NCBI GenBank assembly: GCA_030448105.1
Contig: JAUJNP010000007.1
Span: forward strand, 62,001-126,000
Length of the DNA: 64,000 nt
Source: Acidimicrobiales bacterium
GTDB taxonomy: Bacteria; Actinomycetota; Acidimicrobiia; Acidimicrobiales; Iamiaceae
Direction of reading: 5' to 3'
Part shown: piece by piece, positions 8,418 through 17,086 of the stretch
How the letters are laid out: each line of letters opens with the position of its first letter
How positions within the stretch are numbered: the first letter of the stretch is position 1
Translations under genes and position numbers: made by a program
The notes under the pieces: model-generated
Told to the model about the DNA's origin: nothing
The model's input: the letters and a program-made list of their open reading frames with translations, nothing else
The model's database searches: none

Positions 8418-10244
8418 CTAGCCCGGGCCCACGCCCGGTCCCGGCTGGTCGCCGGCGGCGGACGGCCCGTCTGCCTCGTCCTGCCGGCCGGCCTCGCCCG
8501 CGCCCGCCAGCTTGGCCAGGCGCTGGTGCAGCTCGGCCACCTCGGCGGAGAGGCGGGCCTCGGCGTCGGCCACGATGGCGGCGGTGACGGCGTCCTGCTC
8601 GAGCGCGCCGTCGACCCGGCGGCCCTGGGCGACGAGTGAGCGGTCCAGGTCGTCCACCCGGGCGGCCAGTTCCTCGTCGGTGCGGGCCGACCGGCGGATG
8701 CCCGCTTCGAGGTCGTCGATGTGCCCGGCCTGCTCTCCCAGCTCGTCGTCGGCGCGGTTCAGCCGCTGGCCGAGGTCGGTCACCCGCCCGGCCAGCTCCT
8801 CGACCGCTCCCACCAGCGGGCGCTCCACATCGTGGCCCTGGGCGGTTCCCGGCCCCCCGATCGCCCGTTGCACGAGGCGGCGCAGACCGCTGCCGTCACG
8901 GGGGCGGTCGAGGGCGTGGCGGGCGGCGTCGAGGTCGGGCAGCGGAAGCTGGGAGCGCACGTCCGGCCGCCGGGCACGGCGTCGGGGTGGCCGCTCGGGC
9001 TCGGCCGGGTCGTCCATCTCGAAGCCTCCGGTGTCAGGGAGCAGCGACGGCGGGATGGCGGCCGCCTCGGCGCCGTGATGGGCGGCCCACCACGTGAACC
9101 GGGCTCGGTCGGCGGGCCGGTCGAGGTCGGCGAAGAGGCGTTGGAGGTCCGAGGACTCCTCCCACACCCGGTGCAGGTAGCGGCCGACGGTTTGGTCGCC
9201 GGCGGGCTGGCGCAGCCACGCCACCCATGACCGGCCCCCGTCGTCGTCGAAGGGCCCTGGGGGACGACCCCCGGCGCCGGCCTCGTGGGCCAGGAGCTGC
9301 TCGCGCCAGAGCCGCCTCGCCCTGCGGTCCACCGGCGTGCCGTCGGCCGAGGCCGCGAACCGGTAGCCGAGGGCCCGGTCCTCCTCGACGCCGGCGGCCC
9401 GCAGCTGGTCGAGGTAGCGGCGCACCACGCGGGCGGCGGCGGGGGAGTCCCGCAGCGCCACCCGGGGCACATCCCCGGTGAACTGGCTGATCGACCATGG
9501 GGAGTCGGCGACCAGGCCGGAGTAGTGGAAGCAGCGGACCGGGCGGCCGCCCACCCGCAGGCGCTCGCCGTCCCACTCGAGATGGCGCTCGTGGAGGTTC
9601 CAGTAGGCCACGTCGAAGGTGGGGTCACGGAGCACGTGGTGGTCGAAGAAGGCGGGCACGCAGTCCAGCCAGCGTTGGTCAGCGTGCATCCCCTCGTAGG
9701 CCTCGTAGAGGGCGCAGCGCCGGAGCTGGTCGGCCCACCAGTCGAGGAAAGGCCGGCCGCGTTGGCCGACGGCCACCAGGCCGCCGTTGAACATGCCCGC
9801 CCTGAGCATCGTCAAGCGGTCGGGGAGGTGGCCGTCGGTGGGCACCGGGTGCAGCGTGTGGGGGCAGAGCACGACGCCCCGGTCGCGGGCCAGGTCCTCG
9901 AGCTCGTCCATGGCCGCCAGCACCTCCACGTCGCCGTCGATGTAGACGGCGGCGTCGGCCTCGCGCAGACCGAGTTGGAGGCTCCGCGCCTTCAGGGAGC
10001 ACGCCAACTCCCCCGGGCTGTAGATCGCGGCGAGGGTGTGCAGTTCGGCGGTGTCGACGCCGAGCGCGTCGGGCCCGACGATGCGGATGTCGCGGTGGGT
10101 CCAGCGAGGGGGGGCCATGCCATCGTGATCGACGACCACGATGGTGAACGTGCTCCTCGGGTGGTTATCGGTCCACGTGCGCCCGGCCAGGCGGGCGTAG
10201 GCGAGGTGGTCCCGGGTGACCACGGTGCCCGCCGCCAGGCTCAC
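8418..10244 (-). CDS. Glycosyltransferase (DxD type) with C-terminal coiled coil
   Basis: 608 residues from a GTG that overlaps the PAC2 stop by four bases. The N-terminal 280 residues look like a GT-A fold sugar transferase: an opening strand, AxxYSPGELACSLKARSL, then YIDGDVEV with the metal-binding DGD at 103-105, an asparagine-rich MFNGGLVAV block, and a W/H-rich segment ending CFHYSGLV. Residues about 300-470 are rich in Arg, Trp and Asp and unassigned. From about 490 to the end there are heptad-like stretches predicted as coiled coil. No signal peptide or membrane segment. The sugar and acceptor are unknown. The long coiled coil suggests oligomerisation or docking to a partner. Confidence 0.75.
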   Translation of the reverse strand: MSLAAGTVVTRDHLAYARLAGRTWTDNHPRSTFTIVVVDHDGMAPPRWTHRDIRIVGPDALGVDTAELHTLAAIYSPGELACSLKARSLQLGLREADAAVYIDGDVEVLAAMDELEDLARDRGVVLCPHTLHPVPTDGHLPDRLTMLRAGMFNGGLVAVGQRGRPFLDWWADQLRRCALYEAYEGMHADQRWLDCVPAFFDHHVLRDPTFDVAYWNLHERHLEWDGERLRVGGRPVRCFHYSGLVADSPWSISQFTGDVPRVALRDSPAAARVVRRYLDQLRAAGVEEDRALGYRFAASADGTPVDRRARRLWREQLLAHEAGAGGRPPGPFDDDGGRSWVAWLRQPAGDQTVGRYLHRVWEESSDLQRLFADLDRPADRARFTWWAAHHGAEAAAIPPSLLPDTGGFEMDDPAEPERPPRRRARRPDVRSQLPLPDLDAARHALDRPRDGSGLRRLVQRAIGGPGTAQGHDVERPLVGAVEELAGRVTDLGQRLNRADDELGEQAGHIDDLEAGIRRSARTDEELAARVDDLDRSLVAQGRRVDGALEQDAVTAAIVADAEARLSAEVAELHQRLAKLAGAGEAGRQDEADGPSAAGDQPGPGVGPG

Positions 10245-11098
10245 GTATCGCCCTGCTCCCGCAGGTAGCGCTCGAGCTCGGCGGCCAGCTCGTCGCCTGA
10301 GGGCAGCATGGTGGTGTTCGGGGCGGCGTCGGCCTCCGACTCCAGCGCCTGCACCATCTGGGTGTGCTCGGGGTTGGCGGCGACGATCTCGTCGAGGCGG
10401 CGCCGGGCGTCGGTGGCCTCCTCGGCCAGGTCGCCGGTGGGGAGGTCGAGGTCGCCCACCCGGGCGAGGTTCTCGAGCAGGGCCAGGCTGGCGGCCGGAA
10501 ACGCCATGGCCGAGGTGTAGTGGGGCACCTGCGCCCAGAGGCCGATGGCGGGCAGGTCGGCGTCGGCGGCGAAGCGCTCGATGGCGGCCTGCACCCCCGC
10601 GGGCACGTCGAGGGTGCCCCGCAGGAACGGCCAGCGGGCGGCCAGATCCTCGCGGTTGGCGGTGCAGGACAGCAGGGTGGGGCGGGTGTGGGGGACCGCG
10701 GCGGGGTAGGCGCCCAGCCCCACCACCATGCGGACCCCGAACTGCTGGGCCAGGTCGATCACGGCCAGGGAGAACGCCCGCCAGGAGTGGTCGGGCTCGG
10801 CGCCGACCAGGAAGAGGAGGTGGTTGCCGTCGCGGTCGGTACCCGACCGCAGCTCGATGCCGGGCCAGCTGAGGGATGAGTTCACGCCGTCCAGGAGGTG
10901 CAGGATCGGCCGGCGGGCACGGTGGTCGAGGAGCTCGTCGGCGTCGAAGGTGGCCACCGGGTCGGTGCCCAGCTCGCTGATCAGGGTGGTCATGGCGTTG
11001 GCGGCGGCGTAACCGGCGTCGATCCAGCCCTCCAGCGCCATCACCAGGAGGGGGGCGTCGAGATGCGGCCGCTGGTGCAGCTCGTAGGACGCGGTCAT
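10241..11098 (-). CDS. PAC2 family (proteasome-assembly-chaperone-like) protein
   Basis: 285 residues. It matches the PAC2 family: an N-terminal ALEGWIDAGYAAANA block, SLSWPGIEL near residue 78, LLFLVGAEPDHSWRAF near 95, and GLGAYPAAVPHTRP near 127. In eukaryotes and archaea relatives chaperone proteasome assembly; the bacterial role is unproven. It sits in a three-gene unit, overlapping the phosphotransferase stop/start by four bases upstream and the glycosyltransferase by four downstream, so the three are probably translated together. No proteasome gene is in this window. Confidence 0.8.
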   Translation of the reverse strand: MTASYELHQRPHLDAPLLVMALEGWIDAGYAAANAMTTLISELGTDPVATFDADELLDHRARRPILHLLDGVNSSLSWPGIELRSGTDRDGNHLLFLVGAEPDHSWRAFSLAVIDLAQQFGVRMVVGLGAYPAAVPHTRPTLLSCTANREDLAARWPFLRGTLDVPAGVQAAIERFAADADLPAIGLWAQVPHYTSAMAFPAASLALLENLARVGDLDLPTGDLAEEATDARRRLDEIVAANPEHTQMVQALESEADAAPNTTMLPSGDELAAELERYLREQGDT

Positions 11099-12129
11099 GG
11101 TCCCACCCGGGCGGCGGTGTCCCGAGCGGCCTCGGCCAGCATCTCCACCTGCGCGGCGAACCCCTCGAAGCCGCTGCTGGCGCTGCCCATCGACCCTCCG
11201 ATGTAGCGGGCGTAGACCCCCTCGAGAATGCAGGCCAGCTTCCAGTAGCCGAACGCCACGTAGTAGTCGACGCGGGAGGTGTCCCGCCCCGACGTGGCGG
11301 CGTAGCGGTCCAGCAGCTCCGCCCGCGACGGGAAGCCTTCGGCAGTGGTGGCCGCCCCGGGCAGGGCGCTGGCGCGGTCATCCGCCTCGGCCCAGTAGAC
11401 CATCAGCAGCCCCAGGTCGGCGAGAGGGTCGCCGAGGGTGCAGATCTCCCAGTCGAGGACGGCGATCACCCTGCCGTCGTCGTCGATCATGCAGTTGTCG
11501 AGGCGGTAGTCGCCGTGCACGACGGTGGCGGGTCCCTGCTCGGGGATGGCGGCCAGCAGCCGGTCGTGCACCTCGTCGACGGCGGGCAGCTCACGGGTCT
11601 TCGACTGCTCCCACTGGCCGTACCACCGCTTGAGCTGGCGGGCGATGTAGCCCTCCTTGCGGCCCAGGGACCCCAGGCCCACGGCGTCGGGGTCGACGGC
11701 GTGGATGGCGGCCAGGGTGTCGACTATGGACTCGCCTGCCCGGCGGCGCTGCTGGGGCGTGAACCGCTCGGCGGCGGCCGCCTCCCGCACGACGTGGCCG
11801 TCGACGAAGCCCATCACGTAGAAGGGGGCGCCGTTGACCTCCGGGTCGGTGCAGAGGCCGAGGGCCGGAGGGACGGGCACGGCGGTGGGTCCGAGGGCGG
11901 AGATGATCGTGTGCTCGCGCCCCATGTCGTGGGCGGTGGCCAGCACCTGACCGAGTGGCGGCCGGCGCAGCACCCACGTGGCACCGGCGGCGTCGTCGAC
12001 GCGGAAGGTGAGGTTGGAGTGCCCACCGGCGATGAGGTCGAAGGTGAGGGGCGGTCGGACGCCGGCGACGTTCGCCTCGAACCACCCGGTGACGCGGGCC
12101 ACGTCGATGCCCTCCACCGTTCGTTCCAT
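11095..12129 (-). CDS. Aminoglycoside-phosphotransferase-fold kinase
   Basis: 344 residues from ATG 12127-12129. It has the APH/choline-kinase fold with an intact active site: nucleotide-binding Lys region near residue 60, catalytic VVHGDYRLDN (Asp and Asn, about residues 205-214), and metal-binding VLDWEICTLGDP near 225. The block arrangement is that of the phosphotransferases often fused or adjacent to acyl-CoA dehydrogenases (ACAD10-like), which phosphorylate hydroxyl groups of small metabolites, rather than true antibiotic-resistance enzymes. First gene of the operon with PAC2 and the glycosyltransferase. Substrate unknown. Confidence 0.8.
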   Translation of the reverse strand: MERTVEGIDVARVTGWFEANVAGVRPPLTFDLIAGGHSNLTFRVDDAAGATWVLRRPPLGQVLATAHDMGREHTIISALGPTAVPVPPALGLCTDPEVNGAPFYVMGFVDGHVVREAAAAERFTPQQRRRAGESIVDTLAAIHAVDPDAVGLGSLGRKEGYIARQLKRWYGQWEQSKTRELPAVDEVHDRLLAAIPEQGPATVVHGDYRLDNCMIDDDGRVIAVLDWEICTLGDPLADLGLLMVYWAEADDRASALPGAATTAEGFPSRAELLDRYAATSGRDTSRVDYYVAFGYWKLACILEGVYARYIGGSMGSASSGFEGFAAQVEMLAEAARDTAARVGP

Positions 12130-12174
12130 GCATCCTCCGGATCGCGTCGGGCCACGGTAGCGCTGCGGTGTGGG

Positions 12175-12256
12175 GCGATCGCCCGGTAGGAGGCGGCGTG
12201 GCGAGGGCCATGCGAGCAGCCGCCACGCGAGCGCCGGAGGCGATCGCCCAGTAGCG
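12175..12256. repeat. Dispersed hairpin repeat, copy in the 12.2 kb intergenic region
   Basis: Between the start of the phosphotransferase and ybbN. It contains the stem-loop GCGAGCGCC-gga-GGCGATCGC (12227-12247, one mismatch) and is flanked by a near-direct repeat, gcgatcgcccggtag and gcgatcgcccagtag. About 62 bases from 12190 match the element at 23870-23931 with roughly nine in ten bases identical by eye. Confidence 0.7.
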
Positions 12257-12271
12257 CGGCAGACTGGGGAC

Positions 12272-13018
12272 ATGTCAGCCGAAGCCACCAGTGTCCCCGG
12301 GCGCAGTGTGCCGCCCGTGATCGACGTCACCGACGCCACCTTCGACCGGGACGTGATCCAGGCCTCGAACACCACGCCGGTCGTGGTCGACCTGTGGGCG
12401 CCCTGGTGTGGGCCGTGCCGCCAGCTCGGGCCCATCCTCGAGCATGTGGTCGGCGGCACTGACGGCAAGGTGGTGCTGGCCAAGGTCAACGTCGACGAGA
12501 ACCCCGAGGTGTCGGCCGCCTTCCGGGTGCAGGGCATCCCGGCCGTGTACGCGGTGGCTGGCGGCAAGGTGGTCGACGGGTTCGTGGGCGCGCAGGGCCA
12601 GCCGGCGGTCGAGGCCTTCGTCGCCCGCCTGCTGCCGTCCCAGGAGGAGGACGAGGTGGCGGCTCTGGTCGCCGCCGGTGACGAGGCGTCCCTCCACAAG
12701 GCACTCGAGATCGATGTCGGCCACGAGGGTGCCACGGTCGCGCTGGCCGAGCTGCTCATCGAGCGGGGAGACGCCAAGGGCGCCCTTGCCCTCTTGGAGC
12801 GGATCCCCGAGTCGGCCGAGACCCGGCGGGTGGCAGCGCTGGCCCGCACCGGCGAGGAGGCCCTCGACGACGTCGACGCCCGCCTCGAGGGCCTCCTCGC
12901 CCGGGTCAAGGACGACGAGGCCGCCCGCCGGGAGTTCCTCGACGTGCTGGAGCTGCTCGGCCCGGACGACCCGAGGACCGCGGGTTACCGCAAGGCTCTG
13001 ACGTCCCTCCTGTTCTGA
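12272..13018 (+). CDS. ybbN: YbbN-type thioredoxin-like co-chaperone
   Basis: 248 residues. A thioredoxin domain with the redox motif WAPWCGPC (Cys46 and Cys49), followed by an alpha-helical TPR-like region from about residue 125 (AELLIERGDAKGALALLERIPESAE). This is the domain order of YbbN/CnoX-type holdases, which protect unfolded or oxidised proteins and hand them to chaperones. Both active-site cysteines are present, unlike in E. coli YbbN where one is lost, so disulfide reductase activity is possible. The ATG at 12272 is chosen because the upstream in-frame codons lie inside the hairpin repeat. Confidence 0.85.
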   Translation: MSAEATSVPGRSVPPVIDVTDATFDRDVIQASNTTPVVVDLWAPWCGPCRQLGPILEHVVGGTDGKVVLAKVNVDENPEVSAAFRVQGIPAVYAVAGGKVVDGFVGAQGQPAVEAFVARLLPSQEEDEVAALVAAGDEASLHKALEIDVGHEGATVALAELLIERGDAKGALALLERIPESAETRRVAALARTGEEALDDVDARLEGLLARVKDDEAARREFLDVLELLGPDDPRTAGYRKALTSLLF

Positions 13019-13045
13019 CGTCGAGCCTGTTCTTACAGGGGCGCG

Positions 13046-13363
13046 ATGATCGAGCGCCGCGACGGTTACTGGCTGTGGGTGGGCGGCCCGGTCGCCCCCG
13101 GCGCCGCCGCCACCACGCTCGGCTCTCTGGTGCTGGTGCGCCGGCGGTGGGCGGACGACGCCGAGCTGCTGCGCCACGAGGTCGAGCACGTGCGCCAGTG
13201 GCGAGAGCACGGCGTCGTCCGCTTCGGCCTGCGCTACCTGGGGTCCTACCTGAGGTGGCGGGCACGGGGCTTTCCCCACTGGGCCGCGTACCGGCGGATC
13301 CCGTTCGAGGTGGAGGCGGCGTGGGTGGCGCGCCTGGAGTGCCGCCACCGTCGACCGGTCTAG
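13046..13363 (+). CDS. Small HEXXH putative metalloprotease-like protein
   Basis: 105 residues. Contains HEVEHVRQW (HEXXH at residues 44-48) and, about 40 residues later, a conserved-looking PFEVEA with an acidic residue that could be the third zinc ligand. There is no signal peptide; the stretch near residues 17-32 is only weakly hydrophobic. The arrangement resembles very small zincin-like proteins of unknown function, near the DUF4157/minimal gluzincin group. It lies between ybbN and the competence genes. A protease activity is inference from the motif only. Confidence 0.6.
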   Translation: MIERRDGYWLWVGGPVAPGAAATTLGSLVLVRRRWADDAELLRHEVEHVRQWREHGVVRFGLRYLGSYLRWRARGFPHWAAYRRIPFEVEAAWVARLECRHRRPV

Positions 13364-13464
13364 GCTTGGCCCCCTCGTGGGGCCCGGCGTAGTCGGGCCC
13401 GCCGCCTGCGCACTTCTCCTCCCCGCGCTTCCCCTCCTGGACACCTCGCGCCCCGGGAGGGCCC

Positions 13465-14256
13465 GTGCCTGTCGAACCGTCCCCATCCACCGCGTCGGCC
13501 GCGGCGAGCGACCACCCCGGGGCGACATCCCCGCCCGAGCGCCCGAGCCCGCCGCTCACCCCGAGGGAGCAGCTGGTGGCGCTGGCCGCCCGCTGGCCCT
13601 GGGCGCCCGGTCGGACCGCGCTCGCCGCCGCCGTCGCTCTGCTCGCCCTCGCCGGGGGATGGTGGCTGCTGCAGCCGCCGCCCCCGCCGGTGGAAGCGTC
13701 GCTGCCCCTGGCCTCCCAACCGGCGCCGAGCGGCCCAGGGGCGCCGCTCGGCAGCGCCAGCACGGGACCGGTCGCCTCCCAGCCGGCCGAGCTGGTGGTG
13801 CATGCCGCCGGCGCGGTGGCCCGGCCCGGCCTGTATCGCCTGCCGAGCGGCTCCCGGGTGGACGACCTCGTCGATGCCGCCGGCGGCCTCGCCCCCGAGG
13901 CCGATGCCAACCGCCTGAACCTGGCGGCGCCGTTGGTCGACGGCAGCCGCGTCTACGTGCCCCGGGTGGGCGAGCCGGAGCCCGCCGCCATCACCCCCGG
14001 GCCGCCGGGCGGAGCAGGTGGGGAAGCGGCCGGCGGCTCACCGTCGGCCACCACCGCGCCGGGTCCGCCGGTCAACCTCAACACCGCCACCATCGAGCAG
14101 CTCGACACGCTTCCGGGCGTGGGCCCGACGACCGCGCAGGCGATCCTGGACTACCGCGCCGAGAACGGTCCGTTCCGCACCGTCGACGACCTCCTCGATG
14201 TACGGGGCATCGGCGACGCCAAGCTGGCCGAGCTGCGCGATCGGGTCACGGTCTGA
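13465..14256 (+). CDS. comEA: ComEA-like DNA-binding competence protein
   Basis: 263 residues from GTG. Pro/Ser-rich N-terminus, one membrane helix near 50-68, a Pro-rich linker, an SLBB domain (about 112-172; AELVVHAAGAVARPGLYRL), a second linker, and two helix-hairpin-helix motifs at the C-terminus (VNLNTATIEQLDTLPGVGP and the following GIGDAKLAELRDRV). This is the standard ComEA layout: a membrane-anchored double-stranded-DNA receptor that feeds the ComEC channel. The stop overlaps the comEC start as TGATG, so the two are coupled. Confidence 0.9.
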   Translation: MPVEPSPSTASAAASDHPGATSPPERPSPPLTPREQLVALAARWPWAPGRTALAAAVALLALAGGWWLLQPPPPPVEASLPLASQPAPSGPGAPLGSASTGPVASQPAELVVHAAGAVARPGLYRLPSGSRVDDLVDAAGGLAPEADANRLNLAAPLVDGSRVYVPRVGEPEPAAITPGPPGGAGGEAAGGSPSATTAPGPPVNLNTATIEQLDTLPGVGPTTAQAILDYRAENGPFRTVDDLLDVRGIGDAKLAELRDRVTV

Positions 14257-16166
14257 TGGGGGTCGACGTGGCGACGGCCCCTCCGCTCACCGGGCTGCCG
14301 TCGGCCCCGCCCGACCAGCGGGCTCTGAGCGACCGCGGCGCGGTCGGCCTGGCCGCGCTGACCTGGCTGGGAGCCGCCCTCGCCGTGGCCCTGCCAGTCA
14401 CCTTGGGTGCGGGCGTGGTGCTGCTGGCGGCCGCGCTGCGCCGCCCGCTGCTTCTCTGCCTCGGTGCCCTGCTCGTCGCCTCGGCCCTCGGCGCCCGCGC
14501 CGCGGAGGGCATGGTGCCGGCCCGCCCGGCGGCCTATGCCGGCTCCGCCACGATGGTTTCCGACCCCGTCGAGAGATTCGGCGCTACCACCGCGGAAGTT
14601 CGGGTGGACGGTCGCCGGCTGGAGCTGCGGGCGGCGTCGACGGGGCGGGGCACGCTGCGCAGTCGCCTGGCGGGGGAGCGGGTGATCGTGTCCGGGCGGA
14701 TCCGGCCCCCGCCGCCCTCGGCGCCGTGGCTCGCGACCCGTCACGTGGTGGGGCGGCTGGACGTCGACTCGGTCGACCTGGCCGGTGACGGCTCGCTGCC
14801 CTGGCGGGCCGCCAACCGCCTCCGGCGCCTGCTCGTGGCCGGCGCGACGTCGCTGTCCCCGGAACGGCGGGCCCTCTTCACCGGCTTCCTCCTCGGTGAT
14901 GACCGCGACCAGTCAGACGCCATGACCGACGACTTCCGAGGGTCCGGTCTCACCCACCTGCTGGCGGTGTCGGGGGAGAACGTGGCCTTCGTGCTCGTGC
15001 TGGTGGGGCCGCTGCTGCGGCGGCTGACGCTGCGCCCCCGTTGGCTGGCCACGGTGGGGGTCGTGAGCTTCTTCGCCGTCGTCACCCGCTTCGAGCCGTC
15101 GGTGCTCCGAGCGGCGACCATGGCGGGGCTGGCCGCCACCGCCTTCGCCCTCGGGCGGCCGGCCTCGGGCCTGCGACTCCTGGCGCTGGCCGTCACCGGC
15201 CTGGTGCTGGTCGACCCCTTCCTCGTGCGCGCCGTGGGCTTCCAGCTGTCGGTGGCGGCCTCCGCCGGCATCCTGCTGATCTCCCCCGTCCTGCGGCGAC
15301 GCCTCCCCGGACCGCGCTGGCTGATCGACCCGCTCGCCGTCACCGCCGGCGCCCAGCTGGCCGTGGCCCCACTGCTGGTCACAACCTTCGGGGGGGTACC
15401 GGTGGCGTCGTTGCCGGCCAACCTCCTCGCCGGCCCCGCCGCCGGGTTGGTGATGACGTGGGGGATGGGGGCGGGCATCCCGGCCGGCCTGTGCGGCGGC
15501 GGGATGGCCGCCGCGCTGCACACGCCCACCTCGGTGCTGGTCGGATGGGTGGCGACGGTGGCCCGGGTGGGCGCAGCCGCGCCGCTGGGGGAGGTCCGGG
15601 CCCCGCACCTGGCCGCCGTCCTGGCCGGTGCGGGCCTTGCCGCTGCCGGCTGGCGTGGCCGCCGGGGCCCGCTCGGGTTGGCGGGGGCGGTGATCACGGC
15701 GGCTGCGCTGGTCACGCCCGCCTGGGAGCTGCGCCGCCCGCCCTCCGGCCCCGTCGCGCTCGGCCCCGAGGCCCGCGCCTGGCGGTCGGGAGGTGCCACG
15801 GTGGTGGTGGCCGGAGGAGCAGCCCGCCCGCCCGACCTACTGGAGGGCGCACGGCGGGCGGGCGTTCGCCGCATCGACCTGCTCGTGCTGACCGGCGGCG
15901 GGCCGGGCTCGGCCGCGGCTCGGGCGGCGCTCGCTCGGCGTGCCCCCGTCGGGCGGCTGTGGGCCCCGGCGGGCCACCAGGTCCCCGGCGCGGTCGTCCC
16001 GACCGCCGGGGCTCAGGTGCGCATCGGCGGACTGGCGGTCACCGTCGACCGCGTTCGCCCCACCCTGGAGGTGCGGGTGGCCACCGCCGCCCCGGTCGGC
16101 CAGGCGGCCCCGGACGGCGGATCTCGACCCGGTGAGCACGTCCGCCGACCCCGCTCCCCGCCCTGA
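14256..16166 (+). CDS. comEC: ComEC/Rec2 DNA channel with degenerate C-terminal domain
   Basis: 636 residues. Polytopic membrane protein for single-stranded DNA uptake. Several N-terminal helices are followed by a DUF4131-like soluble part (about residues 85-185) and the Competence core starting FLLGDDRDQSDAM and containing HLLAVSGENVAF near residue 230, then further helices to about 490. The C-terminal metallo-beta-lactamase-like part (about 500-610) keeps the frame IDLLVLT but has GGGPGS where the HxDxDH metal site should be. DNA uptake is possible but nuclease activity of this domain is not expected. The last ten codons come from an intergenic-type repeat (16134 onward). Confidence 0.88.
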   Translation: MGVDVATAPPLTGLPSAPPDQRALSDRGAVGLAALTWLGAALAVALPVTLGAGVVLLAAALRRPLLLCLGALLVASALGARAAEGMVPARPAAYAGSATMVSDPVERFGATTAEVRVDGRRLELRAASTGRGTLRSRLAGERVIVSGRIRPPPPSAPWLATRHVVGRLDVDSVDLAGDGSLPWRAANRLRRLLVAGATSLSPERRALFTGFLLGDDRDQSDAMTDDFRGSGLTHLLAVSGENVAFVLVLVGPLLRRLTLRPRWLATVGVVSFFAVVTRFEPSVLRAATMAGLAATAFALGRPASGLRLLALAVTGLVLVDPFLVRAVGFQLSVAASAGILLISPVLRRRLPGPRWLIDPLAVTAGAQLAVAPLLVTTFGGVPVASLPANLLAGPAAGLVMTWGMGAGIPAGLCGGGMAAALHTPTSVLVGWVATVARVGAAAPLGEVRAPHLAAVLAGAGLAAAGWRGRRGPLGLAGAVITAAALVTPAWELRRPPSGPVALGPEARAWRSGGATVVVAGGAARPPDLLEGARRAGVRRIDLLVLTGGGPGSAAARAALARRAPVGRLWAPAGHQVPGAVVPTAGAQVRIGGLAVTVDRVRPTLEVRVATAAPVGQAAPDGGSRPGEHVRRPRSPP

Positions 16167-16233
16167 GAGGCGGCGCCGCTAGCACGTCCGCCGACCCCGC
16201 CCCCGCCCTGAGCGGCGGCGCCTCCGGCGCCGA
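16134..16233. repeat. Tandem 45-base repeat at the comEC 3' end
   Basis: Two adjacent copies of an approximately 45-base unit beginning agcacgtccgccgacccc, covering the last codons of comEC and the gap before the folP-like gene. The second copy ends in ggcgcc-tcc-ggcgcc, a TCC-loop hairpin. The same cgtccgccgacccc core occurs twice at 48777-48810, upstream of ppdK. Confidence 0.75.
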
Positions 16234-16249
16234 CCGGTAACTTCCGGAC

Positions 16250-17086
16250 GTGCTCCTCGAGCTCGGGCGCCACCGCTTCGATGTCACCACCCGAGCGGTG
16301 GTGCTGGGCATCCTCAACCGCACCCCGGACTCCTTCTTCGACGCCGGCCGGTACTGGGACTTCGACGCCTTCCTGACCCGGGCCGAGGCCCTGGTGGCCG
16401 AGGGCGCCGACGGCCTCGACGTCGGTGGGGTCAAAGCCGGACCCGGGCCGGAGGTGAGCGTGCAGGAGGAACTCGAACGGGTGGTGCCGGCGGTGGAGGC
16501 GCTGGCCGAACGTTTCGACGTGCCCATCTGCTGTGACACGTGGCGGGCGCCGGTGGCGGGGGCCGCCTTCGCCGCCGGTGCGGTCGTCGGCAACGACATC
16601 AGCGGGTTCGCCGACCCCGACTACCTCCCCACCGCGGCCGCCGCCGGCGCTTCGGTGGTGGCCACCCACATCCGCCTCGCCCCGCGCGTCGCCGACCCCG
16701 AACCCCGCTACGACGACGTGGTGCAGACTGTCCGCTGCTTCCTCGCCCACCGGGCGGCCCGAGCCGAGGCAGCCGGCATCCCCCGGGAGCGGATCATGGT
16801 CGACGCCGGCCTCGACCTCGGCAAGACCGAGAGCCAGTCGATCGAGCTGCTGCGGTCGTCGGACCGCTTGGCCGACCTCGGCTACGTGCTCTACCTCTCG
16901 GCGTCGAACAAGCGCTTCCTCGGCCACCTGCTCGGCATCGACGTCGCCGACCGGCGCGAGGCCAGCCACGCCGCCCACGCCCTCGGCATCGCCCGCGGCT
17001 GCCGGGTGGTGAGAGCCCACGACGTCCGTGGTGCCCGGCGGGTGGCCGCGGTGACGGCAGCGCTGCTCGAGGCGGCGTCGGAGTGA
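16250..17086 (+). CDS. Dihydropteroate synthase homologue, FolP2 type
   Basis: 278 residues from GTG. TIM-barrel pterin-binding family: ILNRTPDSFFD at residues 16-26, then GLDVGGVKAGPG near 55-67, where canonical DHPS has a GGESTRPG-like loop. The VGGVKAGPG wording is that of the FolP2 (Rv1207) subgroup, for which DHPS activity was not found in Mycobacterium tuberculosis. A role in folate synthesis should therefore not be assumed. The stop overlaps holA by four bases (GTGA), an arrangement that suggests shared expression rather than shared pathway. Confidence 0.8.
   Translation: MLLELGRHRFDVTTRAVVLGILNRTPDSFFDAGRYWDFDAFLTRAEALVAEGADGLDVGGVKAGPGPEVSVQEELERVVPAVEALAERFDVPICCDTWRAPVAGAAFAAGAVVGNDISGFADPDYLPTAAAAGASVVATHIRLAPRVADPEPRYDDVVQTVRCFLAHRAARAEAAGIPRERIMVDAGLDLGKTESQSIELLRSSDRLADLGYVLYLSASNKRFLGHLLGIDVADRREASHAAHALGIARGCRVVRAHDVRGARRVAAVTAALLEAASE

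Noticed and set aside
10245..11381. N-terminal extension of the glycosyltransferase through the PAC2 gene
   Set aside because: The extension is a frame-shifted shadow of PAC2; the GTG at 10244 overlaps the PAC2 stop as expected for coupling.
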